The notes under the pieces were generated by a model. That model was not told where the DNA came from. It ran no database searches and saw nothing but the letters and a program-made list of their open reading frames with translations. Both the position numbers and the translations under genes were made by a program. A stretch of 64,000 nucleotides of DNA from Microcoleus vaginatus WJT46-NPBG5 (GTDB lineage Bacteria > Cyanobacteriota > Cyanobacteriia > Cyanobacteriales > Oscillatoriaceae). This document shows positions 36,087 through 43,910 of the stretch, in pieces (position 1 is the first letter of the stretch; every line of letters starts with the position of its first letter). The DNA lies in the NCBI GenBank assembly GCA_019359355.1, contig JAHHHM010000005.1, forward strand, positions 62,001 through 126,000, written 5' to 3'.

Positions 36087-36620
36087 ATGACAGGACAAAC
36101 ATTATCTCAAGCACAAGCCAACTTTAAGATGGCTCTATGGCAAGCAGATGCAGGGTCGATGAGTAGTAGTAACCTGTATGTGTGGTTAAACGATAGTGGA
36201 TTGCCCTACGAAGTAACGATTAGATTACATGAACTAGCTAACTACACTAAGAAAATTGGAAATAAAGTATTTGATTGCGGCAAAATTATCGTTATCAAAA
36301 TCATTGAGTTTGTTAAGGCACATCCTAATTTAGTTGCAGGAGTTGGAATAGGTATGACTCTAGGATTTGCTGTCAACTACTTGGTAAGCTCTATTCCCTT
36401 TATAGGAACGTTGTTAACACCTTTAGCAGCAGCATTAGCAGCAGCAGGAATAGTTGTGTTTGCAATAGCTGGACATAGGGTAGACAAACGCGCTCAAGGG
36501 AAAGAAGTACAGAACGGACTTATGGGATTTGCAGAGGACATTGTTGAAATAGTCCAAGCCTTTTTTCAATTAATGGTTGATGTTTTTAATGTTTTCTTCC
36601 AAAACATTGTAACTGCCTAA
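36087..36620 (+). CDS. AT-rich membrane protein of unknown function (first of a pair)
   Basis: The 177-residue protein has a polar N-terminus, an amphipathic Lys-rich segment (YTKKIGNKVFDCGKIIVIKIIEFVK), then a hydrophobic Gly/Ala-rich hairpin at about 78-128 (VAGVGIGMTLGFAVNYLV...TLLTPLAAALAAAGIVVFAIAG). A second hydrophobic helix near the end (IVEIVQAFFQLMVDVFNVFFQNIV) follows. I recognise no family. The shape recalls pore-forming or holin-like proteins, but that is only a resemblance. The coding DNA is clearly more AT-rich and less GCCGGC-rich than its neighbours. The next gene, 36 bp on, encodes a protein of similar size and hydrophobic layout, so they probably form one operon. Confidence 0.7.
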   Translation: MTGQTLSQAQANFKMALWQADAGSMSSSNLYVWLNDSGLPYEVTIRLHELANYTKKIGNKVFDCGKIIVIKIIEFVKAHPNLVAGVGIGMTLGFAVNYLVSSIPFIGTLLTPLAAALAAAGIVVFAIAGHRVDKRAQGKEVQNGLMGFAEDIVEIVQAFFQLMVDVFNVFFQNIVTA

Positions 36621-36656
36621 ATACAAACATATTCAAGTAATTTCAAGAGGTCTAAT

Positions 36657-37187
36657 ATGTCTGACACTAAAACCCTGACCAAAGAGCAAATTCTTAAAGC
36701 TATAAATAAATTAAAAACAAACCCTCACGATAAGATAGGAATCTTATCTGATATTGGAATCGGAGCAGTAGGTGCTGCTGGTGCTGGTTATGCAGCTTCT
36801 ATCTTTGGAGCTAGTACCTTTCTTTGGCTAATTCCGATTACTGCCCCAATAGCAGTAGTTGCTGGAGGTGCTGCATTAGGTGGACTAGCTCTTGTAGGAG
36901 TAAAGAAAATACTGTTTGATGGGAGTTTTAATGACGGAAAAAAAGCAGAAATGCTGAAGCAGTTGGAACAGCAATTAAGGGAAGTGGAAGCTAAAGAAAG
37001 AGCATCTGAAATTCAAGCTATTGACAAGACAAAATTTATTATTCTCTTGGAGGAACCAATAAGTCTTGATCTAATTAGCCCTGAAGATGCTCAGAATTTA
37101 ATGGCGAATATAGAAAATGGGAAAACCTCTTTAAAAGAAGCGTATAAATTAGTGCAAGATTTAATTAAATCAGCACCTACACGGTAG
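36657..37187 (+). CDS. AT-rich membrane protein of unknown function (second of a pair)
   Basis: This 176-residue protein has a short helical N-terminus (TKEQILKAINKLKTNPHDKIG) and a Gly/Ala-rich double membrane hairpin at about 37-90 (IGIGAVGAAGAGYAASIFGA, LIPITAPIAVVAGGAALGGLALVG). A cytosolic C-terminal half with a coiled coil (KKAEMLKQLEQQLREVEAKERAS) and a helical end follow. AAGAGG precedes the ATG at the right spacing. It is the partner of the gene before it; both lie in the same AT-rich block, left of a recombinase relic and tRNA-Pro, so horizontal acquisition is likely. The function is unknown. Confidence 0.72.
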   Translation: MSDTKTLTKEQILKAINKLKTNPHDKIGILSDIGIGAVGAAGAGYAASIFGASTFLWLIPITAPIAVVAGGAALGGLALVGVKKILFDGSFNDGKKAEMLKQLEQQLREVEAKERASEIQAIDKTKFIILLEEPISLDLISPEDAQNLMANIENGKTSLKEAYKLVQDLIKSAPTR

Positions 37188-37234
37188 GAAAGCGCTGCAC
37201 ACTTTGTAGAGCAACTTAACGAGGCACCACACGC

Positions 37235-37405
37235 TTAAGAGCGATCGCTCCGATACTCCTCTAACCATTGCCTCAACTCCGGGGACACCGGCACTGATCG
37301 TGTTTGCTGCTTCCCCTTGGTTGTGGCTCGCCTAAAGGTAATGCGATCGCTCACCAGCCCATCTGCTGAAAAAATACTCCTGCTGAGGAATCTTTTTTGT
37401 ATCCA
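37235..37405 (-). pseudogene. Tyrosine-recombinase (integrase) remnant
   Basis: On the minus strand an uninterrupted piece reads ...FSADGLVSDRITFRRATTKGKQQTRSVPVSPELRQWLEEYR before a stop at 37235. R-x-A-T-T-K-G-K-x-x-T-R-x-V-P-V is the beta-hairpin at the entrance of the catalytic domain of tyrosine recombinases, with its conserved Lys. The N-terminal domain and the R-H-R-Y part are missing, so it is dead. It lies 96 bp from the 3' end of tRNA-Pro, the classic insertion site of such enzymes. The family call rests on this motif only. Confidence 0.55.
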
Positions 37406-37500
37406 AAAGCCAATAATTTGTCAATTCAGACAAAAATCTGTCATTGCCGGCAAATGATTTGACATTCGATCAAACCGGCTTGTTTAGAGGTTTTTTGAAA

Positions 37501-37574
37501 TCGGAGCGGCGGGATTTGAACCCACGACCCCCACTACCCCAAAGTGGTGCGCTACCAAGCTGCGCTACGCCCCG
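37501..37574 (-). tRNA. tRNA-Pro(GGG)
   Basis: The reverse strand folds into a 74-nt cloverleaf: acceptor CGGGGCG/CGCTCCG plus discriminator A; anticodon stem CCACT/AGTGG with loop TTGGGGT, giving anticodon GGG; and T loop GGTTCAAATCC. CCA is not encoded. Its 3' end faces the integrase relic at 37235-37405. Confidence 0.95.
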
Positions 37575-37622
37575 TTACGAATTCCTATAATAGCACATCT
37601 TCCACGGCAAGCAAGCACAAAA

Positions 37623-37988
37623 TTAAAAAACTTTGAGTGCTTGGGCGGCTTGAACCAAACTCGGAACTGCAGACGCCGGCCATTTTCCTTCTGCGCCGCG
37701 TCCTGAATATAGGATAAAGTGCAGGCTGTAGGCATGAGGCCGGCCTTCCACTTCTAGCCAGATTAAATCACTTTCGGCTTCACAGGCGATGTTCTCTTCA
37801 TCCATCAATTCCCCAGCCATTTGGCTCATTGTCGCCGCCAGTTGCCCTAGAAGCCGGCAAAAATCATTCAACTCCGCCTCTGTCAACTCTAGCGCCCAAT
37901 CTTCCCCCCCCACTAAACCTTTATATTCAGCGGCGCTGGGATTCCAGCCTAAGCGCCAACCTGTGCCACTCTTGACGAGACGATCCAT
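37623..37988 (-). CDS. DUF1818 family protein
   Basis: The 121-residue soluble protein starts MDRLVKSGTGWRLGWNP and has WALELTEAELNDFCRLLGQL, followed by SDLIWLEVEGRPHAYSLHFIL and the end VPSLVQAAQALKVF. These match DUF1818, a small cyanobacterial and plant-plastid family of unknown function. No catalytic motif is seen. It lies 48 bp beyond the 5' end of tRNA-Pro, on the same strand, so it could be transcribed into the tRNA. Confidence 0.85.
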   Translation of the reverse strand: MDRLVKSGTGWRLGWNPSAAEYKGLVGGEDWALELTEAELNDFCRLLGQLAATMSQMAGELMDEENIACEAESDLIWLEVEGRPHAYSLHFILYSGRGAEGKWPASAVPSLVQAAQALKVF

Positions 37989-38055
37989 GAAATTCTGCCG
38001 GCTTTTTTATTTCAAGGTTTAAGCAATGCCAGTGTTTGAAATCTTTACAAAAACC

Positions 38056-38376
38056 TTATGTATTTAAGATTGTTTGGCGAAGATCATCGAGACTACTCTC
38101 TTCTAGCAAGAGTCGCTTGCCATTCGCCACCACTACCACCTTATCAATTGTTTTAGCCAACAATGCTTCTTGATATTTTTGATACCAATTATTAATTCGT
38201 TGGGATAAAGCTTCTCCGCTTGCGGCTGATAGAATGTGTACAATCACTGACACGACCTTATCGGGTCTTGTCGCTTCGACAGGTTGCCAAGTTCCTTGTA
38301 TGTCAGGACTGCTTAACAGCGCTTCTGCAGCTTCAACTGCGCCTTTTCCCTCAATTGCCATAGTCACTTCTGCCAT
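38056..38376 (-). CDS. Small protein resembling effector-associated constant component EACC1
   Basis: The ATG at 38376 (MAEVTMAIEGKG) is preferred over the one at 38391. The 106 residues run AVEAAEALLSSPDIQGTWQPV, then a hydrophobic helix VVSVIVHILSAASGEALSQRINNWYQKYQ, then two strands IDKVVVVANGKRLLLEESS and a last helix LDDLRQTIL. This layout (degraded WL/EL-x-G strand, S-G-E/G-A-L helix ending in W-Y/L, and final V-x-V-x-x-N/D-G strands) recalls EACC1, described with effector-associated domains in bacterial conflict systems. The resemblance is by eye only, and no caspase, CHAT or trypsin effector lies next to it. Confidence 0.5.
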   Translation of the reverse strand: MAEVTMAIEGKGAVEAAEALLSSPDIQGTWQPVEATRPDKVVSVIVHILSAASGEALSQRINNWYQKYQEALLAKTIDKVVVVANGKRLLLEESSLDDLRQTILNT

Positions 38377-38517
38377 ATATTTTCCTGCCAATTACTCTCC
38401 TTTAATTTTACCTTTATTTTGTCTATTTTTCGAGGAATTCTGTTGTATCAGTTTATTTTTGAATTCAAGCTTTAATAGTTAAAATATTTGGAAATTTAGC
38501 CGATTCCAGCTAACTTC

Positions 38518-39438
38518 CTAATTTATTAGTGTTGGTTTTTCCTCAGCTAGATTAACGTGAGCATTAGGTGAGAGGGAAATTAAATCTTCTATGTTGCGGA
38601 GCATAGTCGCGCAAATAGTATCTAAAGGTAAGTCGTTGAAATCATGACCAAAAGGATTTTCGATTTCAATGCCAATTTCTTCCACCCCAAACAATATAAA
38701 ACTCACTAAAGCAACCAGCGGCCCTGTCCACCACTGCACGTTATCAACAACTTCAAAAGGCAATAACAAGCAATAAATTAACAGTAATTGCTTCAGATGA
38801 ACGGCATAAGCTAAGGGAATCGGGGTTTTTAAAATCCGTTCACATCCCCCTAAAACGTCTACCATATTATCTAGTAGCTTGTGCATCGCCGCCAGTTGGT
38901 AGTTATTGATGCAACCCCGCTCATTTTGCTTTTGTAAGTAGTCTCCAATCCAGAAAGCAACTTCCAACGGAGGATTGTTCATGCTTTTCAGCTTGAGATA
39001 CTGTTCCGGAGATACTAACGCCTCTATCTCACTGTTAAGCGCCTCTTGCCGCAAATGCAATTTTGTTGCAACAGCAAAAGCAACCAAGAGCCTCAAAGCT
39101 GCTATTTTCTCTTGTGTATCCTGCGGTTCTTTTGCATTAATCGCCACCCAAATTTGCCGAGCAAAGTTGCGGACAGTATTGACTAAAGTTCCCCAAAGTT
39201 TGCGACCTTCCCAAAATCGCTCGTAAGCTGTATTTGTACGAAATACTAATAATAAACCTAAAATAATATTAGGAACAAACCCAATTATGTTCCAGCCCAC
39301 AGGTACTTTAAGATGATAGAGTATAGAAATAAGAAAGCCAAACACTCCACAAAAAATCACCTGACCAAAAATTGCTGGAGCGACTGACCCTTTTAACCGT
39401 AAACTTATTCGCCACCAGGTCAGTTTTTCAAGTGTCAT
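38518..39438 (-). CDS. Bestrophin-family anion channel
   Basis: The 306-residue protein has the bestrophin layout: W-W-R-I near the start, membrane spans (FCGVFGFLISILYHL, NIIGFVPNIILGLLLVFRTNTAYERFWEGRKLWG with its conserved F-R-T-N-x-A-Y-x-R-x-W-E-x-R), and a late pair of spans (LKQLLLIYCLLLPFEVV, WTGPLVALVSFILFGVEEIG). It ends with IEIENPFGHDFNDLPLD, the calcium-clasp-like segment. Bacterial members form pentameric channels; in algae and plants bestrophins pass bicarbonate or chloride across thylakoids. In a cyanobacterium, thylakoid ion balance is a reasonable guess. It is a single-gene unit. Confidence 0.93.
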   Translation of the reverse strand: MTLEKLTWWRISLRLKGSVAPAIFGQVIFCGVFGFLISILYHLKVPVGWNIIGFVPNIILGLLLVFRTNTAYERFWEGRKLWGTLVNTVRNFARQIWVAINAKEPQDTQEKIAALRLLVAFAVATKLHLRQEALNSEIEALVSPEQYLKLKSMNNPPLEVAFWIGDYLQKQNERGCINNYQLAAMHKLLDNMVDVLGGCERILKTPIPLAYAVHLKQLLLIYCLLLPFEVVDNVQWWTGPLVALVSFILFGVEEIGIEIENPFGHDFNDLPLDTICATMLRNIEDLISLSPNAHVNLAEEKPTLIN

Positions 39439-39492
39439 AAAACTTCTATTGAGGAGTTTTCTAGAGGTATGATTTTAAAAAATTTCACGATA

Positions 39493-39542
39493 AGTTGCTA
39501 ATCGCTAAAATCTCCAGAATTGACCTTTAGCGATTAGCAACT
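39493..39542 (-). terminator. Perfect 17-bp inverted repeat after pheS
   Basis: AGTTGCTAATCGCTAAA (39493-39509) and TTTAGCGATTAGCAACT (39526-39542) are exact complements around a 16-base loop, directly after the pheS stop. On the minus strand a T-run (ATTTTTT) follows about eight bases further on, consistent with a terminator. Confidence 0.75.
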
Positions 39543-39548
39543 AATTGC

Positions 39549-40553
39549 TTAAAATTGTCGCAAAAAGCGCAAATCGCTGTTATAAACCCGGCGAATATCG
39601 TCGATTTGGTGCAGCACCATTGCGAAGCGTTCTACCCCAAAACCGGCAGCAAACCCTGTGTATTTTTCCGGATCATAACCGACCATTTTCAAGACGTTTG
39701 GATCGACCATACCGCAACCCAAGACTTCTAACCATTTGCCTTGCCACTGCACATCCACTTCAGCAGAAGGTTCAGTGAAGGGGAAATAACTTGCACGGAA
39801 ACGAATCGGCAAGTCAGCACCAAATATCTGCTGTAAAAATTCTTTGAGGGTGCCTTTCAAATCTGTAAAGGTTAGCCCTTCATCAATTGCTAAAAGCTCA
39901 ATCTGATGGAAAACTGCCGCATGAGTCGCATCCACGGTATCGCGCCGGTAAACGCGTCCGGGTGAGACAATTCGGATCGGCGGCTGGTGTTTTTCCATGT
40001 AGCGAATTTGCACCGAGGAAGTGTGGGTGCGTAGCAGGTTGCCATCTGGTAAATAGAAAGTATCCTGCATATCCCGCGCTGGATGATCCGGTGGGGTATT
40101 TAGCGCCTCAAAATTGTAATAATCGGTTTCCATTTCCGGGCCGGTGGCCACGGTGTAACCGAGTCCGACAAAGATATCCACAACCCGATCAATCATTCCA
40201 TTCAAGGGATGAATTCGACCTTGAGGACGATAAACCCCAGGCATGGTGACATCCAAAGTTTCTGATTCTAGCTTGGCTTGAATTTGAGCGGCTTGCAGCG
40301 CTGTCCGCTTGGAATCCAGGTCTGTTTGCACCGCTTCCTTGACCTCATTGGCCATTGCACCAATGCGAGGCCGGTCAGCTGGACTTAATTTGCCCATGCT
40401 GCCTAATACTTGAGACAGTTGGCCTTTTTTGCCTAGGTAGCCTACTCTGAGTTCCTCTAGGCGTTCGAGAGTGCCGGCAGTGGTGATTGCACTTTGCGCT
40501 TCCTGCCGCAGTGTTTCTAGTTGAGCCTCAATATCGCTAATCTGAATCGTCAT
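39549..40553 (-). CDS. pheS: Phenylalanyl-tRNA synthetase alpha subunit
   Basis: Class II synthetase subunit that charges tRNA-Phe as a PheS2-PheT2 tetramer. The 334 residues include an N-terminal coiled coil ([34 protein letters not shown]), the catalytic core with [19 protein letters not shown], the motif 1-2 region ([28 protein letters not shown]) and motif 3 ([22 protein letters not shown]). Length and motifs are normal. PheT is not adjacent, as usual in cyanobacteria. The ATG at 40553 follows a region without obvious leader structure. Confidence 0.97.
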   Translation of the reverse strand: MTIQISDIEAQLETLRQEAQSAITTAGTLERLEELRVGYLGKKGQLSQVLGSMGKLSPADRPRIGAMANEVKEAVQTDLDSKRTALQAAQIQAKLESETLDVTMPGVYRPQGRIHPLNGMIDRVVDIFVGLGYTVATGPEMETDYYNFEALNTPPDHPARDMQDTFYLPDGNLLRTHTSSVQIRYMEKHQPPIRIVSPGRVYRRDTVDATHAAVFHQIELLAIDEGLTFTDLKGTLKEFLQQIFGADLPIRFRASYFPFTEPSAEVDVQWQGKWLEVLGCGMVDPNVLKMVGYDPEKYTGFAAGFGVERFAMVLHQIDDIRRVYNSDLRFLRQF

Positions 40554-41146
40554 GCTAGGGGTTGCAAAGGGAATGGAGTTTTTGAATGCAGCCCATTTAT
40601 ATTAGTTTAGAGGCTACAGCCAGATTTCGTGATCATGCTGAGTTTATCGCAATTTGCCCTGACAATTGCCGCTGCTGTTGGGGGTAAACCGGCAAATTTA
40701 GTAGCCGGCCAAACGAAGCTAGCTGCTGACCCTGCCACGATCTGCACCCTAGAACAAAGTAGCCGATCGGTATCGTTCCTGTGCGTTGGTCGCCTCAAAT
40801 TCGATAAAATTCCGATCAATCTGCCGGCACCACAAGCTTTGATAGCCCGTTAAAGTCATTTATTAAACTATATTGGCAACTCCCATTCATTCATCTTTAA
40901 ATGAAAGGGCAAATTTGATAACGCTTTGCCACAAAAGTCAGATATTGGACAAAGGTTGGACAAATTCCGCCGCCTCAAGTCAGTTCTGAAAGACAAAAAA
41001 GTTACAACATCAGCGATCCGTAAAAAAGCAACTTCTACAGGTCAATTCAACCGGCATCTGAGTTGTTGAGGCACAGTTACCCCGCCAAATCGATAGACAC
41101 TGATAGGATCTAAGTAACGATAAGTTAACATCTGAGCCATCCCATC
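40554..41146. other. 593-bp intergenic region with one doubtful small frame
   Basis: This is the divergent gap between pheS and sufU. A 74-codon plus-strand frame (40629-40853) begins with a hydrophobic signal-like segment (MLSLSQFALTIAAAVGG) and contains two Cys residues. It has no clear ribosome site and no recognised family, so it is not called as a gene. Confidence 0.45.
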
Positions 41147-41626
41147 ATGTCTCTCGGCAATCTGCGCGACCTCTACCAGCAAGTTATTCTGGAACACTAT
41201 AAAAAACCCCGGCATCGCGGTAAAACCGAGCCGGCACATCGGCTGCAACGGGGTCATAATCCTTCCTGTGGCGATACGATTGAGCTAACCCTGCGGTTAA
41301 ACGATGCCGGTGATCGCATTGAAGATGTCAAATTTGAGGGAGAAGGTTGCGCCATCGCAATGGCTTCTGCTGACTTGATGGCTGATGCCTTACGGGGGCG
41401 CGGCGTTGCAGAAGCCCTTGAAATGGTGCAGCGCTTTCAAGGCATGATGAAAGGCGAAGCCGAATTCCCCAAAGAGTTGCGGAAGTTAAACGTCATGCAA
41501 GGCGTCTCACAATTTCCCGTGCGAATCAAATGCGCCACCCTCACCTGGCACACCCTCAAAGCGGCCCTCGAATCATCGGGCGATCCTGAGTCCAACGGGT
41601 TTGTTACCAACGAAAAAGAATCTTGA
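41147..41626 (+). CDS. sufU: SufU/NifU-N type iron-sulfur scaffold protein
   Basis: The 159-residue protein begins LGNLRDLYQQVILEHYKKPRHRG and carries the three conserved Cys in NPSCGDTIEL, GEGCAIAMASADLM and RIKCATLTWHTL, plus the Asp next to the first one, as in SufU. SufU-type proteins hand sulfur from SufS into the SUF iron-sulfur pathway as zinc-bound sulfurtransferases; IscU-like scaffolds share the fold. The 18-20 residue insert typical of SufU (the AEALEMVQRFQGMMKGE region) supports SufU over IscU. No other suf gene is adjacent. The next gene (ycf51) is 64 bp away in the same direction. Confidence 0.9.
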   Translation: MSLGNLRDLYQQVILEHYKKPRHRGKTEPAHRLQRGHNPSCGDTIELTLRLNDAGDRIEDVKFEGEGCAIAMASADLMADALRGRGVAEALEMVQRFQGMMKGEAEFPKELRKLNVMQGVSQFPVRIKCATLTWHTLKAALESSGDPESNGFVTNEKES

Positions 41627-41690
41627 ATTGCCAGCTTGTTCATTGTTTATTGTTCACGAACAGTGAACTACAGATCGCGAAATAACTCCT

Positions 41691-42212
41691 ATGCCAACAA
41701 TTGCTGAATTTATCACCGCTACCCAGTGGGCAGCCATTCTCACCTTAGCCTGTGGCATTCTCACTGGGCTGGCTTTTGTCTTTAAATGGGACATCCGATT
41801 TCGCCTAGTGGGTGCCACCGGCTTTATGGGCGTCCTAACTGCCGGTTTATTCTCTCTCACCCTCGTCCCCATCAGTCGCACCTCAATTCCTGGTGCAATT
41901 CGCTTTTCCACTGTCTATGATGCCAGTGGGCCTTATGCGGTGATCGCGGTTCCACCCACCATCACCGAGTCGGAACTAGACGCGACTCTGCGTCAAGCGG
42001 CAAGCAACTTGTTTACACCAGGCCGGCTCGGTCAAAATGAAAATCAGCTAACCATCCGCGCCCGCACCATTATTCACCCAGAAACCGGCGTGTCAAAACC
42101 GCTCTACATCGGTCAGGTGAAGCGTTCACTTTATAATCGCAACGACGAGAACATGAGCGTTGAAATCTTCCCAGACAAATTCGCCCAACTGCCCCAGCCA
42201 GAGAAAAGTTAA
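41691..42212 (+). CDS. ycf51: Ycf51 family membrane protein
   Basis: The 173-residue protein matches Ycf51 (DUF2518), found in cyanobacteria and algal plastids and of unknown function. It has two N-terminal membrane spans (WAAILTLACGILTGLAFVF and LVGATGFMGVLTAGLFSLTLV) followed by a soluble C-terminal domain with FSTVYDASGPYAVIAVPPTIT and RARTIIHPETGVSKPLYIGQVKRSLYNRNDENM. The length is normal. It is co-directional with sufU and may share its transcript. Confidence 0.88.
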   Translation: MPTIAEFITATQWAAILTLACGILTGLAFVFKWDIRFRLVGATGFMGVLTAGLFSLTLVPISRTSIPGAIRFSTVYDASGPYAVIAVPPTITESELDATLRQAASNLFTPGRLGQNENQLTIRARTIIHPETGVSKPLYIGQVKRSLYNRNDENMSVEIFPDKFAQLPQPEKS

Positions 42213-42451
42213 AACCCTAGTGTGCGAGATAGGTAAGGCGGCGGGTGGGAATTTGGCAAAATTCTAGTCTCTAGCGCCAGTGACGCTTCAGTGCTTTTTC
42301 TGCCACTCGACCGTTCGCTAACCGGCTGCCCGCCGATTTACCTTAAGTTAAGGTTAAGAACTTCACTGAGTTAGCGGATCAGTGTGACACACTCACTGTA
42401 AAAATTTGTAGACTGATTATTCCTATTACTCAACCCACAAGGCGTTGCCGT

Positions 42452-43624
42452 ATGACCCATCCCGCTGCTTCTAACGTCACAGACGCCTCTAAGGGTGTCT
42501 CGATGCTTTATTCGATGAATGTTGCGCCGGCTCAAGTGATTCGCGGTTCCCAAGCCCTCAGTGGCGAAGCAATCGCACGTTTGGGAGTTAGGCCGTTAGT
42601 TGTGGCCGGCGAACGCACTCTGACAAGTGCCGGCCAGCCCTTGCTGGCAGTGCTAGAACAGCAGAAATTAGCCGTGGCGCAAGCTTCTTACAGCCCGGAT
42701 TGCTCTGAGATGTCCTTGGCCTCCCTGGAAGAAGCGGTGAAGTCCCATCAAGCCGATGTGGTTATTGGCTTGGGCGGCGGCAAGGCACTGGATATGGCCA
42801 AACTCCTGGCTTATCGCTGCGGGCTGCCGGTGGTGACGATCCCCACATCAGCGGCCACCTGTGCCGCCTGGACAGCCCTCTCCAACGTTTACTCTAACGA
42901 AGGTGCTTTTCTGTATGACGTTGCTCTAGCACGCTGCCCGGACTTGCTAATCCTTGATTATGACTTGATTCAAACTGCTCCCCAGCGCACGTTAGTTGCC
43001 GGCATCGGGGATGCCCTCGCTAAGTGGTATGAGGCGTCAGTTAGCAGTGGTCACTCGGATCAAACCCTGCTAATCGCCGCCGTTCAACAAGCCAGGGTTC
43101 TGCGGGATCTCTTGTTTCAAAAGTCTGTGGATGCCCTTCAAGAACCGGGGGGTGCAGTGTGGCGAGAAGTTGTGGATGCAACGGTTTTACTCGCCGGCAT
43201 CATTGGGGGAATTGGCGGTGCTCAGTGTCGCACGGTGGCCGCTCATGCGGTACACAATGGTTTAACGCATTTGCTAGCCAGTCATGGCACTCTGCACGGC
43301 GAAAAAGTCGCTTATGGCATTCTTGTACAGTTGCGCTTGGAAGAAACCATCCAGGGCAACCAACTGGCGGCGTCAGCGCGGCAACAGCTTTTAAAGTTCT
43401 ACGCAGAAATCGGCTTGCCGCAAACCCTCAGCCAGTTGGGTTTGGCCAATATTACCCTAACTCAGTTGCAGCAAGCGGCTGAAATTGCCTGTCAGCCGGC
43501 TTCCGATATCCACCGGCTACCCTTTACGGTAGTTCCGGAACAGCTGATGGCGGCAATGGTTTCTACAACCGTGCCAGTGGACTCAGGACGAACTTTGCTG
43601 GGAATTGAAGAAAAGCTTTGTTAA
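42452..43624 (+). CDS. Iron-containing alcohol dehydrogenase family (glycerol dehydrogenase-like)
   Basis: The 390-residue protein has a Rossmann-like NAD domain (VVIGLGGGKALDMAKLLA, TIPTSAATCAAWTALSNVY) and a helical metal domain. Visible metal ligands are Asp in GIGDALAKWYE and His in TVAAHAVHNGL and ASHGTLHGEKVAYG. This is the GldA branch of the family, which oxidises glycerol to dihydroxyacetone with NAD in other bacteria; cyanobacterial members are not well characterised, so the substrate is open. The frame starts at ATG 42452 (MTHPAASNVTDAS); a later ATG at 42503 (MLYSMNVAPAQVIRG) is an alternative closer to the family core. Confidence 0.88.
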   Translation: MTHPAASNVTDASKGVSMLYSMNVAPAQVIRGSQALSGEAIARLGVRPLVVAGERTLTSAGQPLLAVLEQQKLAVAQASYSPDCSEMSLASLEEAVKSHQADVVIGLGGGKALDMAKLLAYRCGLPVVTIPTSAATCAAWTALSNVYSNEGAFLYDVALARCPDLLILDYDLIQTAPQRTLVAGIGDALAKWYEASVSSGHSDQTLLIAAVQQARVLRDLLFQKSVDALQEPGGAVWREVVDATVLLAGIIGGIGGAQCRTVAAHAVHNGLTHLLASHGTLHGEKVAYGILVQLRLEETIQGNQLAASARQQLLKFYAEIGLPQTLSQLGLANITLTQLQQAAEIACQPASDIHRLPFTVVPEQLMAAMVSTTVPVDSGRTLLGIEEKLC

Positions 43625-43910
43625 TTCTCATCACAGATAGCTGATAAGCTAATAATCCAGCGTGTTTGCCAGACTCAAATTTATCCTCGGAAAGATTTAG
43701 CCGGCTGCCGCTGCAACTTCAAAGTAGAGCAAATCGCCGCTCTGGGTGGCAAGTTCAGTAAAGCCTTTGTCGTGGCGGATTTAGCCAATCATTTTTCACC
43801 CTGAGCGAGAATGTTTGGCTCAAAACCCACCCTGACAGCCGATCGGTTTGCTCAAAACTCGCTTCTCAAATTAGTGTTTTTTTGATTAATCAGAAGAGTG
43901 CGGCAATTTA

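Noticed and set aside
40629-40853. 74-codon frame with a hydrophobic N-terminus in the pheS-sufU gap
   Set aside because: A small secreted protein is possible, but there is no clear ribosome site or recognised family, so it is only mentioned.
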